A stretch of DNA of 21,248 bases from Candidatus Moraniibacteriota bacterium. GTDB lineage: Bacteria; Patescibacteriota; Minisyncoccia; Moranbacterales; UBA1568. Shown here in pieces: positions 12,903-19,551 of the stretch. Location of the stretch: contig JAUYFO010000090.1 in NCBI GenBank assembly GCA_030690925.1, positions 1 through 21,248 of the forward strand. The letters run 5' to 3'. The notes under the pieces are model-generated. The model was not told the DNA's origin and ran no database searches. It saw only the letters and a program-made list of their open reading frames with translations. Numbering within the stretch: the first letter of the stretch is position 1; the number at the start of each line of letters is the position of its first letter. The translations under genes and the position numbers were made by a program.

Positions 12903-12988
12903 GGGAGCTCCTTTCGTCCGAAGACGATGTTGGGGGTGGCGCCAAATGGCGAGTGGGGGAATCTTGTTATTCTTAAAGTGCTGGCGCG

Positions 12989-13016
12989 AGTATAGCAACC
13001 TGGTAGGCAAAGTCAA
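12989..13016 (-). promoter_or_regulatory. Promoter of the glgP-like gene
   Basis: On the minus strand TTGACT (13016-13011), 16 bp, TATACT (12994-12989). It predicts a leader of about 80 nt before the ATG at 12902. Confidence 0.82.
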
Positions 13017-13054
13017 TCAGGTAATAGAGGGAAGGTACAGCAGTTTTTTTTATA

Positions 13055-13066
13055 CAGTTATGTAAC
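13055..13066. repeat. GTTAYGTAAC dyad, copy 5 (single half)
   Basis: CAGTTATGTAAC (13055-13066) equals the first half of copy 4; the second half is lost or diverged. Its right flank carries the 20-bp tail GGATAGAAAAAACCCGGCAC (13092-13111) shared with copy 3. Confidence 0.75.
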
Positions 13067-13097
13067 GGATGTAGACTTCTTTATTGAGATGGGATAG

Positions 13098-13122
13098 AAA
13101 AAACCCGGCACGGTGTGTCGGG
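13098..13122 (-). terminator. Intrinsic terminator of the zinc-knuckle gene
   Basis: On the minus strand CCCGACAC (13122-13115) pairs with GTGCCGGG (13111-13104), one mismatch, 3-nt loop, followed by six U (13103-13098). It lies 25 bp past the stop of the minus-strand gene. Confidence 0.85.
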
Positions 13123-13146
13123 GTGGTGGGGTTGGTCGCGTTGCGA

Positions 13147-13356
13147 CTAGCTGATTGGTTGTTTGGGCTGGGCGCCCGTCTGTGCCGACGTGCCGGTGGC
13201 TTCCGCAGTCGCAGTGACCGCTTCGACTTCAGGGGCTTTGCCGGTTCCTCCACACTCTGAGCAAGGCCTGGTTGGTGCTGCGTAGTTGGCCCCGGTCCGA
13301 GCGTAGGTGGCGCGGTTGGGGATGGTCCCCATTCCGTTACATACTGTGCAGTCCAT
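13147..13356 (-). CDS. Zinc-knuckle mini-protein with DnaJ-type CxxCxGxG repeats
   Basis: 69 aa. Two Cys pairs are visible: CTVCNGMG (residues 3-10) and CSECGGTG (32-39). These are the CxxCxGxG modules that form one zinc-binding unit in the DnaJ cysteine-rich domain. The C-terminal ~30 residues are Ala/Thr/Gln-rich and probably disordered. There is no J domain. AAGGAG lies 9 bp upstream of the ATG. Small stand-alone proteins of this type are common in bacteria and may bind RNA, peptides or metals; no role is established. It has its own promoter, divergent from the 13515 gene, and its own terminator. Confidence 0.82.
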   Translation of the reverse strand: MDCTVCNGMGTIPNRATYARTGANYAAPTRPCSECGGTGKAPEVEAVTATAEATGTSAQTGAQPKQPIS

Positions 13357-13403
13357 GTCCGTCTCCTTTTGGTTGTGCTGGTGGGAGTCACCAACAACAG
13401 TGC

Positions 13404-13432
13404 AATGTAACCCCTTTTCCTTGCCGTGTCAA
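13404..13432 (-). promoter_or_regulatory. Promoter of the zinc-knuckle gene
   Basis: On the minus strand TTGACA (13432-13427), 17 bp, TACATT (13409-13404). It is back to back with the plus-strand promoter at 13448, with the -35 boxes 15 bp apart. Confidence 0.82.
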
Positions 13433-13447
13433 TCTATCACTTGTCGT

Positions 13448-13475
13448 TTGACAAAGAGGAGTGTTCCGATATACT
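13448..13475 (+). promoter_or_regulatory. Promoter of the 108-aa gene
   Basis: TTGACA (13448-13453), 16 bp, TATACT (13470-13475). Divergent from the zinc-knuckle promoter, so both could be controlled together. Confidence 0.85.
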
Positions 13476-13514
13476 CTCGTTTTGTTGAGAACGTTTCAAC
13501 ACAAGGAGCAAAGT

Positions 13515-13841
13515 ATGTCAGGCGAAGAGATTTTTTGTATTGACATCCGAATCGGGAAATCCGTACGTCGGTCTGATGTCATTCGGCTTCTGAGAGAGGA
13601 GGCTGACATTACAAAACTGCAGCTTATCCGCGCTGAATGTGGTATGTGGAATGACACCAGGCTTCTGCGGGTCTATACCGCAAATGGGCCGGCTCTGGTG
13701 GAATATATCACTGCCAATCAAGAGCTGTTGGGGGCCGATACGCAGTGCGAGATTAATACCTCGCCCAATCCTGCCGAGGACTATTCTCGGTTCACCCCGG
13801 ACTATGACCTTGGTTTTGATGAGAGGGCTTTTTATTTCTGA
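13515..13841 (+). CDS. Hypothetical 108-aa protein
   Basis: 108 aa from ATG 13515, chosen over an upstream GTG (13461) because AAGGAG (13503-13508) is well placed and the GTG lies inside the promoter. I do not recognise a family. By eye the order of strands and helices ('EIFCIDIRIGKSVRRSDVIR', 'LQLIRAECGMWNDTRLLRVY', 'PALVEYITANQELLGA') could be a small alpha/beta sandwich. The tail ('DYSRFTPDYDLGFDERAFYF') is acidic and aromatic. It is a single-gene unit with its own promoter and terminator, the last gene before tuf, and divergent from the zinc-knuckle gene. Confidence 0.75.
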   Translation: MSGEEIFCIDIRIGKSVRRSDVIRLLREEADITKLQLIRAECGMWNDTRLLRVYTANGPALVEYITANQELLGADTQCEINTSPNPAEDYSRFTPDYDLGFDERAFYF

Positions 13842-13884
13842 TGCTTTGGAGCGGTATTCTGCTCATATTGGGCATCTTGCTACA

Positions 13885-13916
13885 CCGTAGACCCAATCTT
13901 GGCTCTACGGTTTTTT
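13885..13916 (+). terminator. Intrinsic terminator after the 108-aa gene
   Basis: CCGTAGA (13885-13891) pairs perfectly with TCTACGG (13904-13910), followed by T6 (13911-13916). It isolates the accessory region from tuf. Confidence 0.94.
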
Positions 13917-13946
13917 CTTTCCTCAGGAGGGGATAACTGGCTGGGG

Positions 13947-13975
13947 TTGACAGTATTTCAATCAGTTGGTATTAT
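13947..13975 (+). promoter_or_regulatory. Promoter of tuf
   Basis: TTGACA (13947-13952), 17 bp, TATTAT (13970-13975). It gives a leader of about 95 nt before the tuf ATG at 14078. Confidence 0.88.
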
Positions 13976-13993
13976 AGCGAGTGACGCTTTTTC

Positions 13994-14029
13994 TCGAGCT
14001 TTTTTCGTTTTTGACAGCGAAAAACTCGA
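13994..14029 (+). promoter_or_regulatory. Hairpin in the tuf leader
   Basis: TCGAGCTTTTTTCG (13994-14007) can pair with CGAAAAACTCGA (14018-14029) apart from two bulged bases. The stem is stable but not followed by a T run. It may influence translation or stability of the tuf mRNA. Confidence 0.5.
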
Positions 14030-14077
14030 TGAAAAACAACCTCGAAATTATAAGTAATTTGTTTTAGTTACAAGGCT

Positions 14078-15268
14078 ATGGCAGAGCAATTCAACCGTTC
14101 TAAGCCGCACGTCAACGTCGGTACTATCGGTCACGTCGACCATGGTAAGACTACTTTGACTGCCGCTATCTTGCACGTCCTTTCCATGAAGGGACTGGCC
14201 AAGGAAAAAAGTGTCGATGAGATCGACAAGGCTCCTGAGGAGCGCGAGCGTGGTATCACCATCTCGACTTCACACTGTGAATACGAGTCCGAAGCTCGGC
14301 ACTATGCCCACGTCGACTGTCCTGGTCACGCTGACTACATCAAAAACATGATTACGGGTGCTGCCCAGATGGACGGTGCTATCCTGGTTGTTTCTGCTAC
14401 TGACGGCCCGATGCCTCAGACCCGCGAGCACATTCTCTTGGCTCGCCAGGTGGGTGTCCCTGCTATCGTGGTATTCCTCAACAAGGTAGATATGGTGGAT
14501 GACATGGAACTGATTGACCTCGTTGAGGCCGAAGTCCGTGAACTGCTCTCCAAATACGAATTTGATGGTGACAATGCCACCATCGTTCGTGGTAGTGCAC
14601 TGAAAGCTCTGAATGCCAAGACTATTGATGAAGCTGATGCTAAGCCAATTCTCGATCTGATGACGGCTCTCGACACTCAGATTCCTCAGCCAGTACGTGA
14701 CCTGGACAAGCCATTCCTGATGCCAATCGAAGACATCTTCTCGATTGAAGGTCGTGGAACGGTGGTGACTGGTCGTATCGAGCGTGGTATCGTCAACATC
14801 AACGAAGAAGTAGAAATCGTCGGTATCCGTGACACGGCCAAGACGGTGGTGACCGGTATCGAAATGTTCAACAAGCAGCTTGATAAGGGAACTGCTGGCG
14901 ACAACGCCGGCCTGCTCATCCGCGGTATCAAGAAAGAAGATGTCGAGCGTGGTCAGGTGTTGGCCAAGCCCGGTTCGATCACTCCTCACACTGAATTCGA
15001 AGGTGAAGTCTACGTCCTCTCCAAAGAGGAAGGTGGTCGGCACACTCCTTTTTTCAAGGGCTACAAACCACAGTTCTACATCCGTACTACCGATGTGACT
15101 GGTGAGGTAGAGCTGCCAGAAGGTGCTGAAATGGTGATGCCTGGTGACACGGTCAAACTGAAAATCAAGCTCTTGGCCCCAGTGGCTATGGAGGAAGGTA
15201 TGCGCTTTGCTATCCGCGAAGGTGGACGCACGGTCGGCGCCGGTGTTGCTACCAAGATCACGAAGTAA
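14078..15268 (+). CDS. tuf: Elongation factor Tu
   Basis: 396 aa, full length. It delivers aminoacyl-tRNA to the ribosome as a GTPase. G1 is GHVDHGKT (residues about 18-25), G2 lies in ERGITI, G3 is DCPGHADY, G4 is NKVD and G5 is the GSALKAL segment. Domains 2 and 3 follow with 'FSIEGRGTVVTGRIERG' and the C-terminal 'REGGRTVGAGVATKI'. It is normally directly behind fusA; here the preceding 13.6 kb is accessory DNA and the gene has its own promoter. A downstream hairpin (15293-15314) and a separate rpsJ promoter partly uncouple it from the S10 genes. The call is certain. Confidence 0.99.
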   Translation: MAEQFNRSKPHVNVGTIGHVDHGKTTLTAAILHVLSMKGLAKEKSVDEIDKAPEERERGITISTSHCEYESEARHYAHVDCPGHADYIKNMITGAAQMDGAILVVSATDGPMPQTREHILLARQVGVPAIVVFLNKVDMVDDMELIDLVEAEVRELLSKYEFDGDNATIVRGSALKALNAKTIDEADAKPILDLMTALDTQIPQPVRDLDKPFLMPIEDIFSIEGRGTVVTGRIERGIVNINEEVEIVGIRDTAKTVVTGIEMFNKQLDKGTAGDNAGLLIRGIKKEDVERGQVLAKPGSITPHTEFEGEVYVLSKEEGGRHTPFFKGYKPQFYIRTTDVTGEVELPEGAEMVMPGDTVKLKIKLLAPVAMEEGMRFAIREGGRTVGAGVATKITK

Positions 15269-15292
15269 TCTGCTTCGAGGCAACTTAGTGTG

Positions 15293-15314
15293 GAGCAACC
15301 TTTCGGGGTTGTTC
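15293..15314 (+). other. Hairpin between tuf and rpsJ
   Basis: GAGCAACC (15293-15300) pairs with GGTTGTTC (15307-15314), 8 bp with one G-U pair and a 6-nt loop. There is no T run, so it is more likely a processing, stability or weak attenuation element than a terminator. Confidence 0.6.
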
Positions 15315-15328
15315 TCACCATAGTTCTC

Positions 15329-15358
15329 TTGAAATAAGTGGAACAGTTGTTATATAAT
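15329..15358 (+). promoter_or_regulatory. Apparently leaderless promoter of rpsJ
   Basis: TTGAAA (15329-15334), 18 bp, TATAAT (15353-15358). The ATG at 15366 begins 7 bp after the -10, so the transcript should start at or next to the start codon. An earlier in-frame ATG (15357) overlaps the -10 box and cannot be used from this promoter. Confidence 0.82.
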
Positions 15359-15365
15359 GAACGCA

Positions 15366-15692
15366 ATGAAAAAGACAGAAACAACACCCAACCTGCGTGT
15401 CAGAATCAAGATCAAAGCGTACGATCACAAGGTGATTGACCAGTCAGCGCGCAAGATTGTGGAGACAGCGGAGCGGACCGGAGCGCAGATTACCGGACCC
15501 GTACCGCTGCCGACCGAGATTCACAAGGTGACCGTCAACCGTTCGACCTTCGTGCACAAGAATTCGCGTGATCAGTATGAGATGCGAGTACACAAGCGCC
15601 TGATCGACATTATCAACCCGACGCCCAAGACGATTGACAACCTGACTAACCTGGATTTACCAGCAGGTGTAGATGTCGAAATTAAAATGTAG
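15366..15692 (+). CDS. rpsJ: 30S ribosomal protein S10
   Basis: 108 aa from ATG 15366; the in-frame ATG 15357 lies within the promoter -10. S10 is a 30S head protein that also works with NusB in antitermination. Clear family segments are 'LRVRIKIKAYDHKVIDQSAR', 'GAQITGPVPLPTEIHKVTVN' and 'STFVHKNSRDQYEMRVHKRL'. Unlike the usual S10 operon, it is separated from rplC by 362 bp that contain a terminator, so S10 may be expressed as its own unit here. Confidence 0.98.
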   Translation: MKKTETTPNLRVRIKIKAYDHKVIDQSARKIVETAERTGAQITGPVPLPTEIHKVTVNRSTFVHKNSRDQYEMRVHKRLIDIINPTPKTIDNLTNLDLPAGVDVEIKM

Positions 15693-15820
15693 ATAAAACT
15701 TTTGTTTTTGGCGATCTGCATTGTCGCTTCGCCTCCGGTGCGATCTCAACGTATTTCTGTATACGTCTCACTCGAATCCTCGGCGGCTTCGCGCAGCTCA
15801 TCCAAAAACAAGAGTTTTAT
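15693..15820 (+). repeat. Long-range inverted repeat immediately after rpsJ
   Basis: ATAAAACTTTTGTTTTTGG (15693-15711) and CCAAAAACAAGAGTTTTAT (15802-15820) are complementary over 19 bp with one G-T wobble. CTGC/GCAG (15716-15719 with 15793-15796) extends the stem inward. The ~75-nt loop contains further small stems such as ACGTA/TACGT. It starts directly behind the stop codon. Confidence 0.9.
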
Positions 15821-15945
15821 AAAAAATTACTCGTTCAAGTCCCTCTTCATTTGATAGCTTCAGGTGAGAAGAGCGGCCCGCCCACAACGCTTCGCGTAGT
15901 GAGTCGGGCAGGGATACTAAGCGAGCCAAATTTCAGAAAATCTGA

Positions 15946-15973
15946 AAACTGGCCGTTTGGAGTCCAGTTTTTT
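15946..15973 (+). terminator. Intrinsic terminator between rpsJ and rplC
   Basis: AAACTGG (15946-15952) pairs with CCAGTTT (15964-15970), 11-nt loop, within a T6 run (15968-15973). Its position upstream of rplC allows either termination of rpsJ or attenuation of the downstream ribosomal genes. The stem TTTCAGA/TCTGAAA (15931-15947) overlaps its left arm and could be an alternative fold. Confidence 0.85.
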
Positions 15974-16054
15974 GTTTACCACGTGAGGAGTAAAGAAAAA
16001 GCAACGAGTGAGATAAGAGGTTTACGTGATTTGTAATACAGTAGCGACACGGCC

Positions 16055-16672
16055 ATGAAATTCATTCTTGGAAAAAAATTAGGAATGACGACACTCTTCG
16101 ACGATGTGAAGGGTGCTTTGAACGTGACCCTAATCGCCTGTGAGCCGAACACCGTGACCCTGTCCCGTACCATGGAGAAAGATGGTTACCTGGCGATTCA
16201 GATGGAGACCAGCAAGACCACCAAGAAAACCGTGCGCAAAGAATTCCGAGTGGATCGCGCTATTACCAAGGGTACGCACGCCGAGGCAGTAGTGGAACTG
16301 GCCAAGGCTATGGAACAATTTCCCGTGGCTACCAAGCTTGATGTCTCACTCTTTGCCGTTGGTGATACGGTTAATGTCGCTGGAGTGACTAAGTCCAAGG
16401 GTTTCCAAGGGGTGGTCAAGCGCCATGGGTTTGCTGGTGGTCGCGCCAGTCATGGTGGCAAGCACGATTTGCGCAAGGGAGGTTCGATTGGAGCTACTTT
16501 TCCAGAACACGTCGTCAAGGGTCGCCGGATGGCCGGCCGCATGGGTGGTGAAAATATGACAGCGCTCAATCTTTCCGTTGTCTATGTCAATGTGGCTGAA
16601 GGATTGATCGGTGTGAAGGGGGCTGTGCCGGGAGTCAATGGTCGCATCGTGAAAGTGATGAGCGCCAAATAA
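16055..16672 (+). CDS. rplC: 50S ribosomal protein L3
   Basis: 205 aa. L3 is an early assembly protein near the peptidyl-transferase centre. The sequence starts 'MKFILGKKLGMTTLFDD', the usual L3 opening. It includes the loop region 'KSKGFQGVVKRHGFAGGRAS' and 'GSIGATFPEHVVKGRRMAGR', with the conserved MAGRMGGE end of the loop. The stop TAA overlaps the ATG of rplD by one base, so the two are coupled. First gene after the structured gap. Confidence 0.98.
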   Translation: MKFILGKKLGMTTLFDDVKGALNVTLIACEPNTVTLSRTMEKDGYLAIQMETSKTTKKTVRKEFRVDRAITKGTHAEAVVELAKAMEQFPVATKLDVSLFAVGDTVNVAGVTKSKGFQGVVKRHGFAGGRASHGGKHDLRKGGSIGATFPEHVVKGRRMAGRMGGENMTALNLSVVYVNVAEGLIGVKGAVPGVNGRIVKVMSAK

Positions 16673-17412
16673 TGAAACATATGACCAAGGTTACTGTCAA
16701 AAATATTGCCGGCGCTGATGTCAAAGAACTTTCTTTGAATGATGCGGTGTTTGGTTTACCCGCCAATGATACGTTGCTTCACCAGGTGTATGTAGCCCTG
16801 ACCGGTAACGCACGGGTGGCTATTGCTCATACCAAGGATCGGAGCGAACGAGCTGGTTCTGGTATCAAGCCATGGCGCCAGAAGGGGACCGGTCGCGCCC
16901 GTGCTGGTGCTACACGTAGTCCGCTGTGGCGCAAGGGAGGGATCACCTTTGGTCCAACCAAAGAACGTAATTTTTCCAAGAATACCAATGCCAAGATGCG
17001 CCAGAAAGCGGTAATGATTGCTTTGTCCGAAAAACTGCGTGCTGGGAAACTGGTAGTGCTCGATACACTGGAATACACCGAAAAGAAAACCAAACTGTTC
17101 GCGGCCACATTAGCGGCGCTCCAGATGACCGGTAAGAGCTTGACCTTGGCCCTCTCGGGTAAGGAGTTCGTCCTCTCGGTCGTAGCCCGCAACATCCAAA
17201 AGGTAGAACACACCATGACCGAAAACTTGAACGTCGTGCAGCTGCTCGATCACGAGTATGTGATGCTGACCGAAGAAGGTGTCAAGGTTTTGGAAAAGCG
17301 TTTTGCTGCTTGGGATACTCCTGAAAAGACTGCGATCAAGACGAAGAAGGGTGAGAAGCCAGAGAAGAAAGCGACGAAGAAGGTCGCAAAGAAGAAAGTC
17401 ACCAAGAAATAA
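16672..17412 (+). CDS. rplD: 50S ribosomal protein L4
   Basis: 246 aa from ATG 16672 (TAATG overlap with rplC); ATG 16681 is an alternative. Family core: 'RSERAGSGIKPWRQKGTGRA' and 'RAGATRSPLWRKGGITFGP', the loop that lines the peptide exit tunnel. L4 also represses the S10 operon in E. coli; whether it does so here is unknown. The last ~30 residues form a lysine-rich tail (GEKPEKKATKKVAKKKVTKK) beyond the usual end, probably an rRNA-binding extension. Confidence 0.98.
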   Translation: MKHMTKVTVKNIAGADVKELSLNDAVFGLPANDTLLHQVYVALTGNARVAIAHTKDRSERAGSGIKPWRQKGTGRARAGATRSPLWRKGGITFGPTKERNFSKNTNAKMRQKAVMIALSEKLRAGKLVVLDTLEYTEKKTKLFAATLAALQMTGKSLTLALSGKEFVLSVVARNIQKVEHTMTENLNVVQLLDHEYVMLTEEGVKVLEKRFAAWDTPEKTAIKTKKGEKPEKKATKKVAKKKVTKK

Positions 17413-17421
17413 GGAAATTCT

Positions 17422-17781
17422 ATGGCCCTGTTTGATACCACAACCAAAAAAGCATCAGCACTGCGTAAGCTTTCCCCTAAGGAGAGTCCTTTGGCTACCC
17501 GTCTCCTGTCTCGCCCTCGTATTACGGAAAAGGCTTACGCTTTGAATGCTCAAAACAAATATGTTTTTGAAGTGACCAAGACCTCAACCAAGAAATCAGT
17601 CAAGCGGGCAGTCGAAGAAGTGTATGGTGTTAATGTGGTGGATGTGAACATGGTGCGTCTCCCGGCCAAGAAGCGCCTCACTGGACGCAAGCGTACCCCC
17701 AGTTTTCGTGGGGCGGTAAAGAAGGCTATCGTGACGGTAGTGAAAGGACAGACCATCGCCTTATTTAAGGCTGGCGTCTAA
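17422..17781 (+). CDS. rplW: 50S ribosomal protein L23
   Basis: 119 aa. L23 sits at the tunnel exit and docks trigger factor and SRP. The conserved part begins at 'LLSRPRITEKAYALNAQNKY' and continues through 'FEVTKTSTKKSVKRAVEEVY' and 'VNMVRLPAKKRLTGRKRT'. About 27 residues precede the usual start (LFDTTTKKASALRKL), so it has an N-terminal extension; ATG 17422 is nevertheless 10 bp behind the rplD stop and the natural start. Confidence 0.97.
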   Translation: MALFDTTTKKASALRKLSPKESPLATRLLSRPRITEKAYALNAQNKYVFEVTKTSTKKSVKRAVEEVYGVNVVDVNMVRLPAKKRLTGRKRTPSFRGAVKKAIVTVVKGQTIALFKAGV

Positions 17782-17790
17782 GCAATTCCT

Positions 17791-18618
17791 ATGGCAATCA
17801 AGATCTACAAAAAGAATAATGCTGGACGACGGAACATGTCGATTGTCAAGCCAGAAGGCATCACGGACAAGGCTCCGGAGAAGTCGCTGCTGGCCGCCCA
17901 CAAGAAGTTGGCTGGCCGTTCCAAGGGCAAGATCTCGGTACGTCATCAGGGTGGTGGCCACAAGCGGCGCTACAGAATCGTTGATTTCCGTCAGGATAAG
18001 CTCAATATTCCTGGGCGCATCGCTCATTTGGAAAAGGACCCCAATCGTTCTTCCTTGATTGCCCTGGTGTTTTACCGAGATGGCGAGAAGCGCTATATCT
18101 TGGCGACCGATGGTATGAAGCAGAATCAGGAAGTGATTTCGGGCGAAAGTGTCCCAGTGGTCAATGGCAACCGCATGTTGCTCAAGAACATTCCGGCTGG
18201 CACTACTATTTGTAATATTGAAATGAAAGTGGGCAAGGGCGGTCAGATGGTCCGGAGCGCTGGTTCCCAGGCTGTACTGATGGCGCTCGATGGTCCGATG
18301 GCTCAGATCAAGTTGGCCTCTGGAGAAATCCGCTTGATTAGCAAGGAATGCTACGCTACTCTGGGACAGGTCAGCAACTTCGAGCACAGTGCCGAGCGCA
18401 TCGGCAAGGCTGGACGCAGTCGTCACATGAACCGTCGGCCACATGTCCGTGGCAGTGCCATGAACCCCGTTGACCATCCTCATGGAGGAGGGGAAGGTCG
18501 CCAGCCGATTGGTATGCATCCAAAGACGCCATGGGGCAAGCCGGCTCTGGGCAAGAAGACCCGCCAGCGCAAGAATCAGAGCAACCGCTACATTGTCAAG
18601 CGTCGTGTGAAGAAATAA
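17791..18618 (+). CDS. rplB: 50S ribosomal protein L2
   Basis: 275 aa, standard length. L2 is a core protein needed for subunit joining and peptidyl-transferase activity. Marks include 'SVRHQGGGHKRRYRIVDFRQ' and the C-terminal 'RGSAMNPVDHPHGGGEGRQP' containing the near-invariant NPVDHPHGGGEG loop with the essential histidine. It is spaced 9 bp after rplW and 10 bp before rpsS, in the conserved order. Confidence 0.99.
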   Translation: MAIKIYKKNNAGRRNMSIVKPEGITDKAPEKSLLAAHKKLAGRSKGKISVRHQGGGHKRRYRIVDFRQDKLNIPGRIAHLEKDPNRSSLIALVFYRDGEKRYILATDGMKQNQEVISGESVPVVNGNRMLLKNIPAGTTICNIEMKVGKGGQMVRSAGSQAVLMALDGPMAQIKLASGEIRLISKECYATLGQVSNFEHSAERIGKAGRSRHMNRRPHVRGSAMNPVDHPHGGGEGRQPIGMHPKTPWGKPALGKKTRQRKNQSNRYIVKRRVKK

Positions 18619-18628
18619 TATTGATCCT

Positions 18629-18976
18629 ATGTCACGAAGTCTCAAAAAAGGTCCATACGTCGATCCCCGCATCCTGAAAAAGATTGACGGAAAGAAACTG
18701 GGTGATCGTACCATCTTCAAGACGTGGTCACGTGCTTGTGTTATCTCTCCGGAGATGGTAGGATTCACCTTTGGCGTACACAACGGCAAGGACTTTATCT
18801 CAGTGTTGGCTACGGAAGAAATGGTCGGCCATCGCTTGGGAGAGTTCTCTCTGACTCGCAAATTCAACCGTCATGGAGGCAAGATGCAGAAAGAAATAGA
18901 GATCGCTGCCAAGCAGCGCGAACTGGATGCCGCCAAGGCCGCCAAAGTGGTCCCAGCCGCTGTCGCTAAAAAGTAG
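18629..18976 (+). CDS. rpsS: 30S ribosomal protein S19
   Basis: 115 aa. S19 lies in the 30S head and contacts S13 and the A-site tRNA. It opens 'MSRSLKKGPYVDPRILKKI' and includes 'IKTWSR'-type and 'GHRLGEFSLTRKFNRHGGK' segments (VGHRLGEF-x-TRKF). Residues beyond about 92 form an Ala/Lys-rich tail (ELDAAKAAKVVPAAVAKK) absent from standard S19. Confidence 0.98.
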   Translation: MSRSLKKGPYVDPRILKKIDGKKLGDRTIFKTWSRACVISPEMVGFTFGVHNGKDFISVLATEEMVGHRLGEFSLTRKFNRHGGKMQKEIEIAAKQRELDAAKAAKVVPAAVAKK

Positions 18977-18984
18977 TATCTGAT

Positions 18985-19527
18985 ATGAAAGTACAAGCAA
19001 CCTTAAGCAACCTGAGAATCTCCCCCCGAAAAGTGCGTCTCGTGACTCACGCTTTGATCGGTGTGGATACCCGGGAAGCGCTGCTGCAGCTCCTCAAAAT
19101 GGTGAAGAAGTCTTCTGATCCTTTGTACACCCTGCTTGCTAGTGCGGTGGCCAATGCTAGCAACAACTTCGGTCTTGATGAAGACAATCTCTATGTCCAC
19201 GCTATTTCGGTGGGAGATGGTCTGCGTCTGGAACGTTGGTTGCCGCGGGCTTTCGGCCGCGCCACGCCACTGATTCGTCGCGGATCGAATGTCACCATCA
19301 CACTGGAAGAAAGAATTGAGGGCAAGAATCGGACTGAAAAGAAGAAAGCCATCAAAGAAAAAACTGCAGTGCAAGAAGTTGCAACCTCCGAAACGGAAGC
19401 TGAAAAGAAAGATGACAGGGGCGTGACGAAGGCTTTGCGACCAGAGATCAAACAAGAGTCTGGGCGCGAGATGAAGCCGACGGCTCAACGGACGGTCAAA
19501 AAGATGTTTCAACGAAAATCCTCATAA
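18985..19527 (+). CDS. rplV: 50S ribosomal protein L22 with a long charged C-terminal tail
   Basis: 180 aa, compared with about 110 in most bacteria. The first ~110 residues are canonical: 'NLRISPRKVRLVTHALIG', 'LLASAVANASNNFGLDEDNL' and 'LPRAFGRATPLIRRGSNVTI', the beta-hairpin that lines the exit tunnel. Residues about 112-180 are a Lys/Glu-rich, probably disordered or helical extension ('EGKNRTEKKKAIKEKTA', 'ALRPEIKQESGRE'). It starts 8 bp after rpsS. The extension has no premature stop and no frameshift, so it seems genuine. Confidence 0.97.
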   Translation: MKVQATLSNLRISPRKVRLVTHALIGVDTREALLQLLKMVKKSSDPLYTLLASAVANASNNFGLDEDNLYVHAISVGDGLRLERWLPRAFGRATPLIRRGSNVTITLEERIEGKNRTEKKKAIKEKTAVQEVATSETEAEKKDDRGVTKALRPEIKQESGREMKPTAQRTVKKMFQRKSS

Positions 19528-19551
19528 AGAAAATATAAGTTACACGAAGTT

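Larger units (their letters stand above)
15693..16054 (+). other. 362-bp non-coding gap between rpsJ and rplC, strongly structured
   Basis: No gene is supported here; the short open frame at 15851-16036 has no family features. The gap holds, in order: a long inverted repeat (15693-15711 with 15802-15820); a hairpin with GCCCG (15876-15880) and CGGGC (15905-15909) enclosing CACAACG/CGTAGTG capped by a TTCG loop; a small stem TTTCAGA/TCTGAAA (15931-15947); and a terminator (15946-15973). About 80 bp then lead to rplC with no confident promoter. It may be the control leader of the rplC-rplN genes. Confidence 0.7.

Noticed and set aside
14270..15298. 342-codon open frame antisense to tuf
   Set aside because: It lies wholly opposite EF-Tu, shows no family similarity and has no promoter; a codon-bias shadow.
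15851..16036. 61-codon frame between rpsJ and rplC as a gene
   Set aside because: It spans the hairpins and the terminator, lacks a ribosome-binding site and shows no family features.
17761..18867. 368-codon open frame antisense to rplB/rpsS
   Set aside because: It is a shadow of the two ribosomal genes with low-complexity translation and no start signals.
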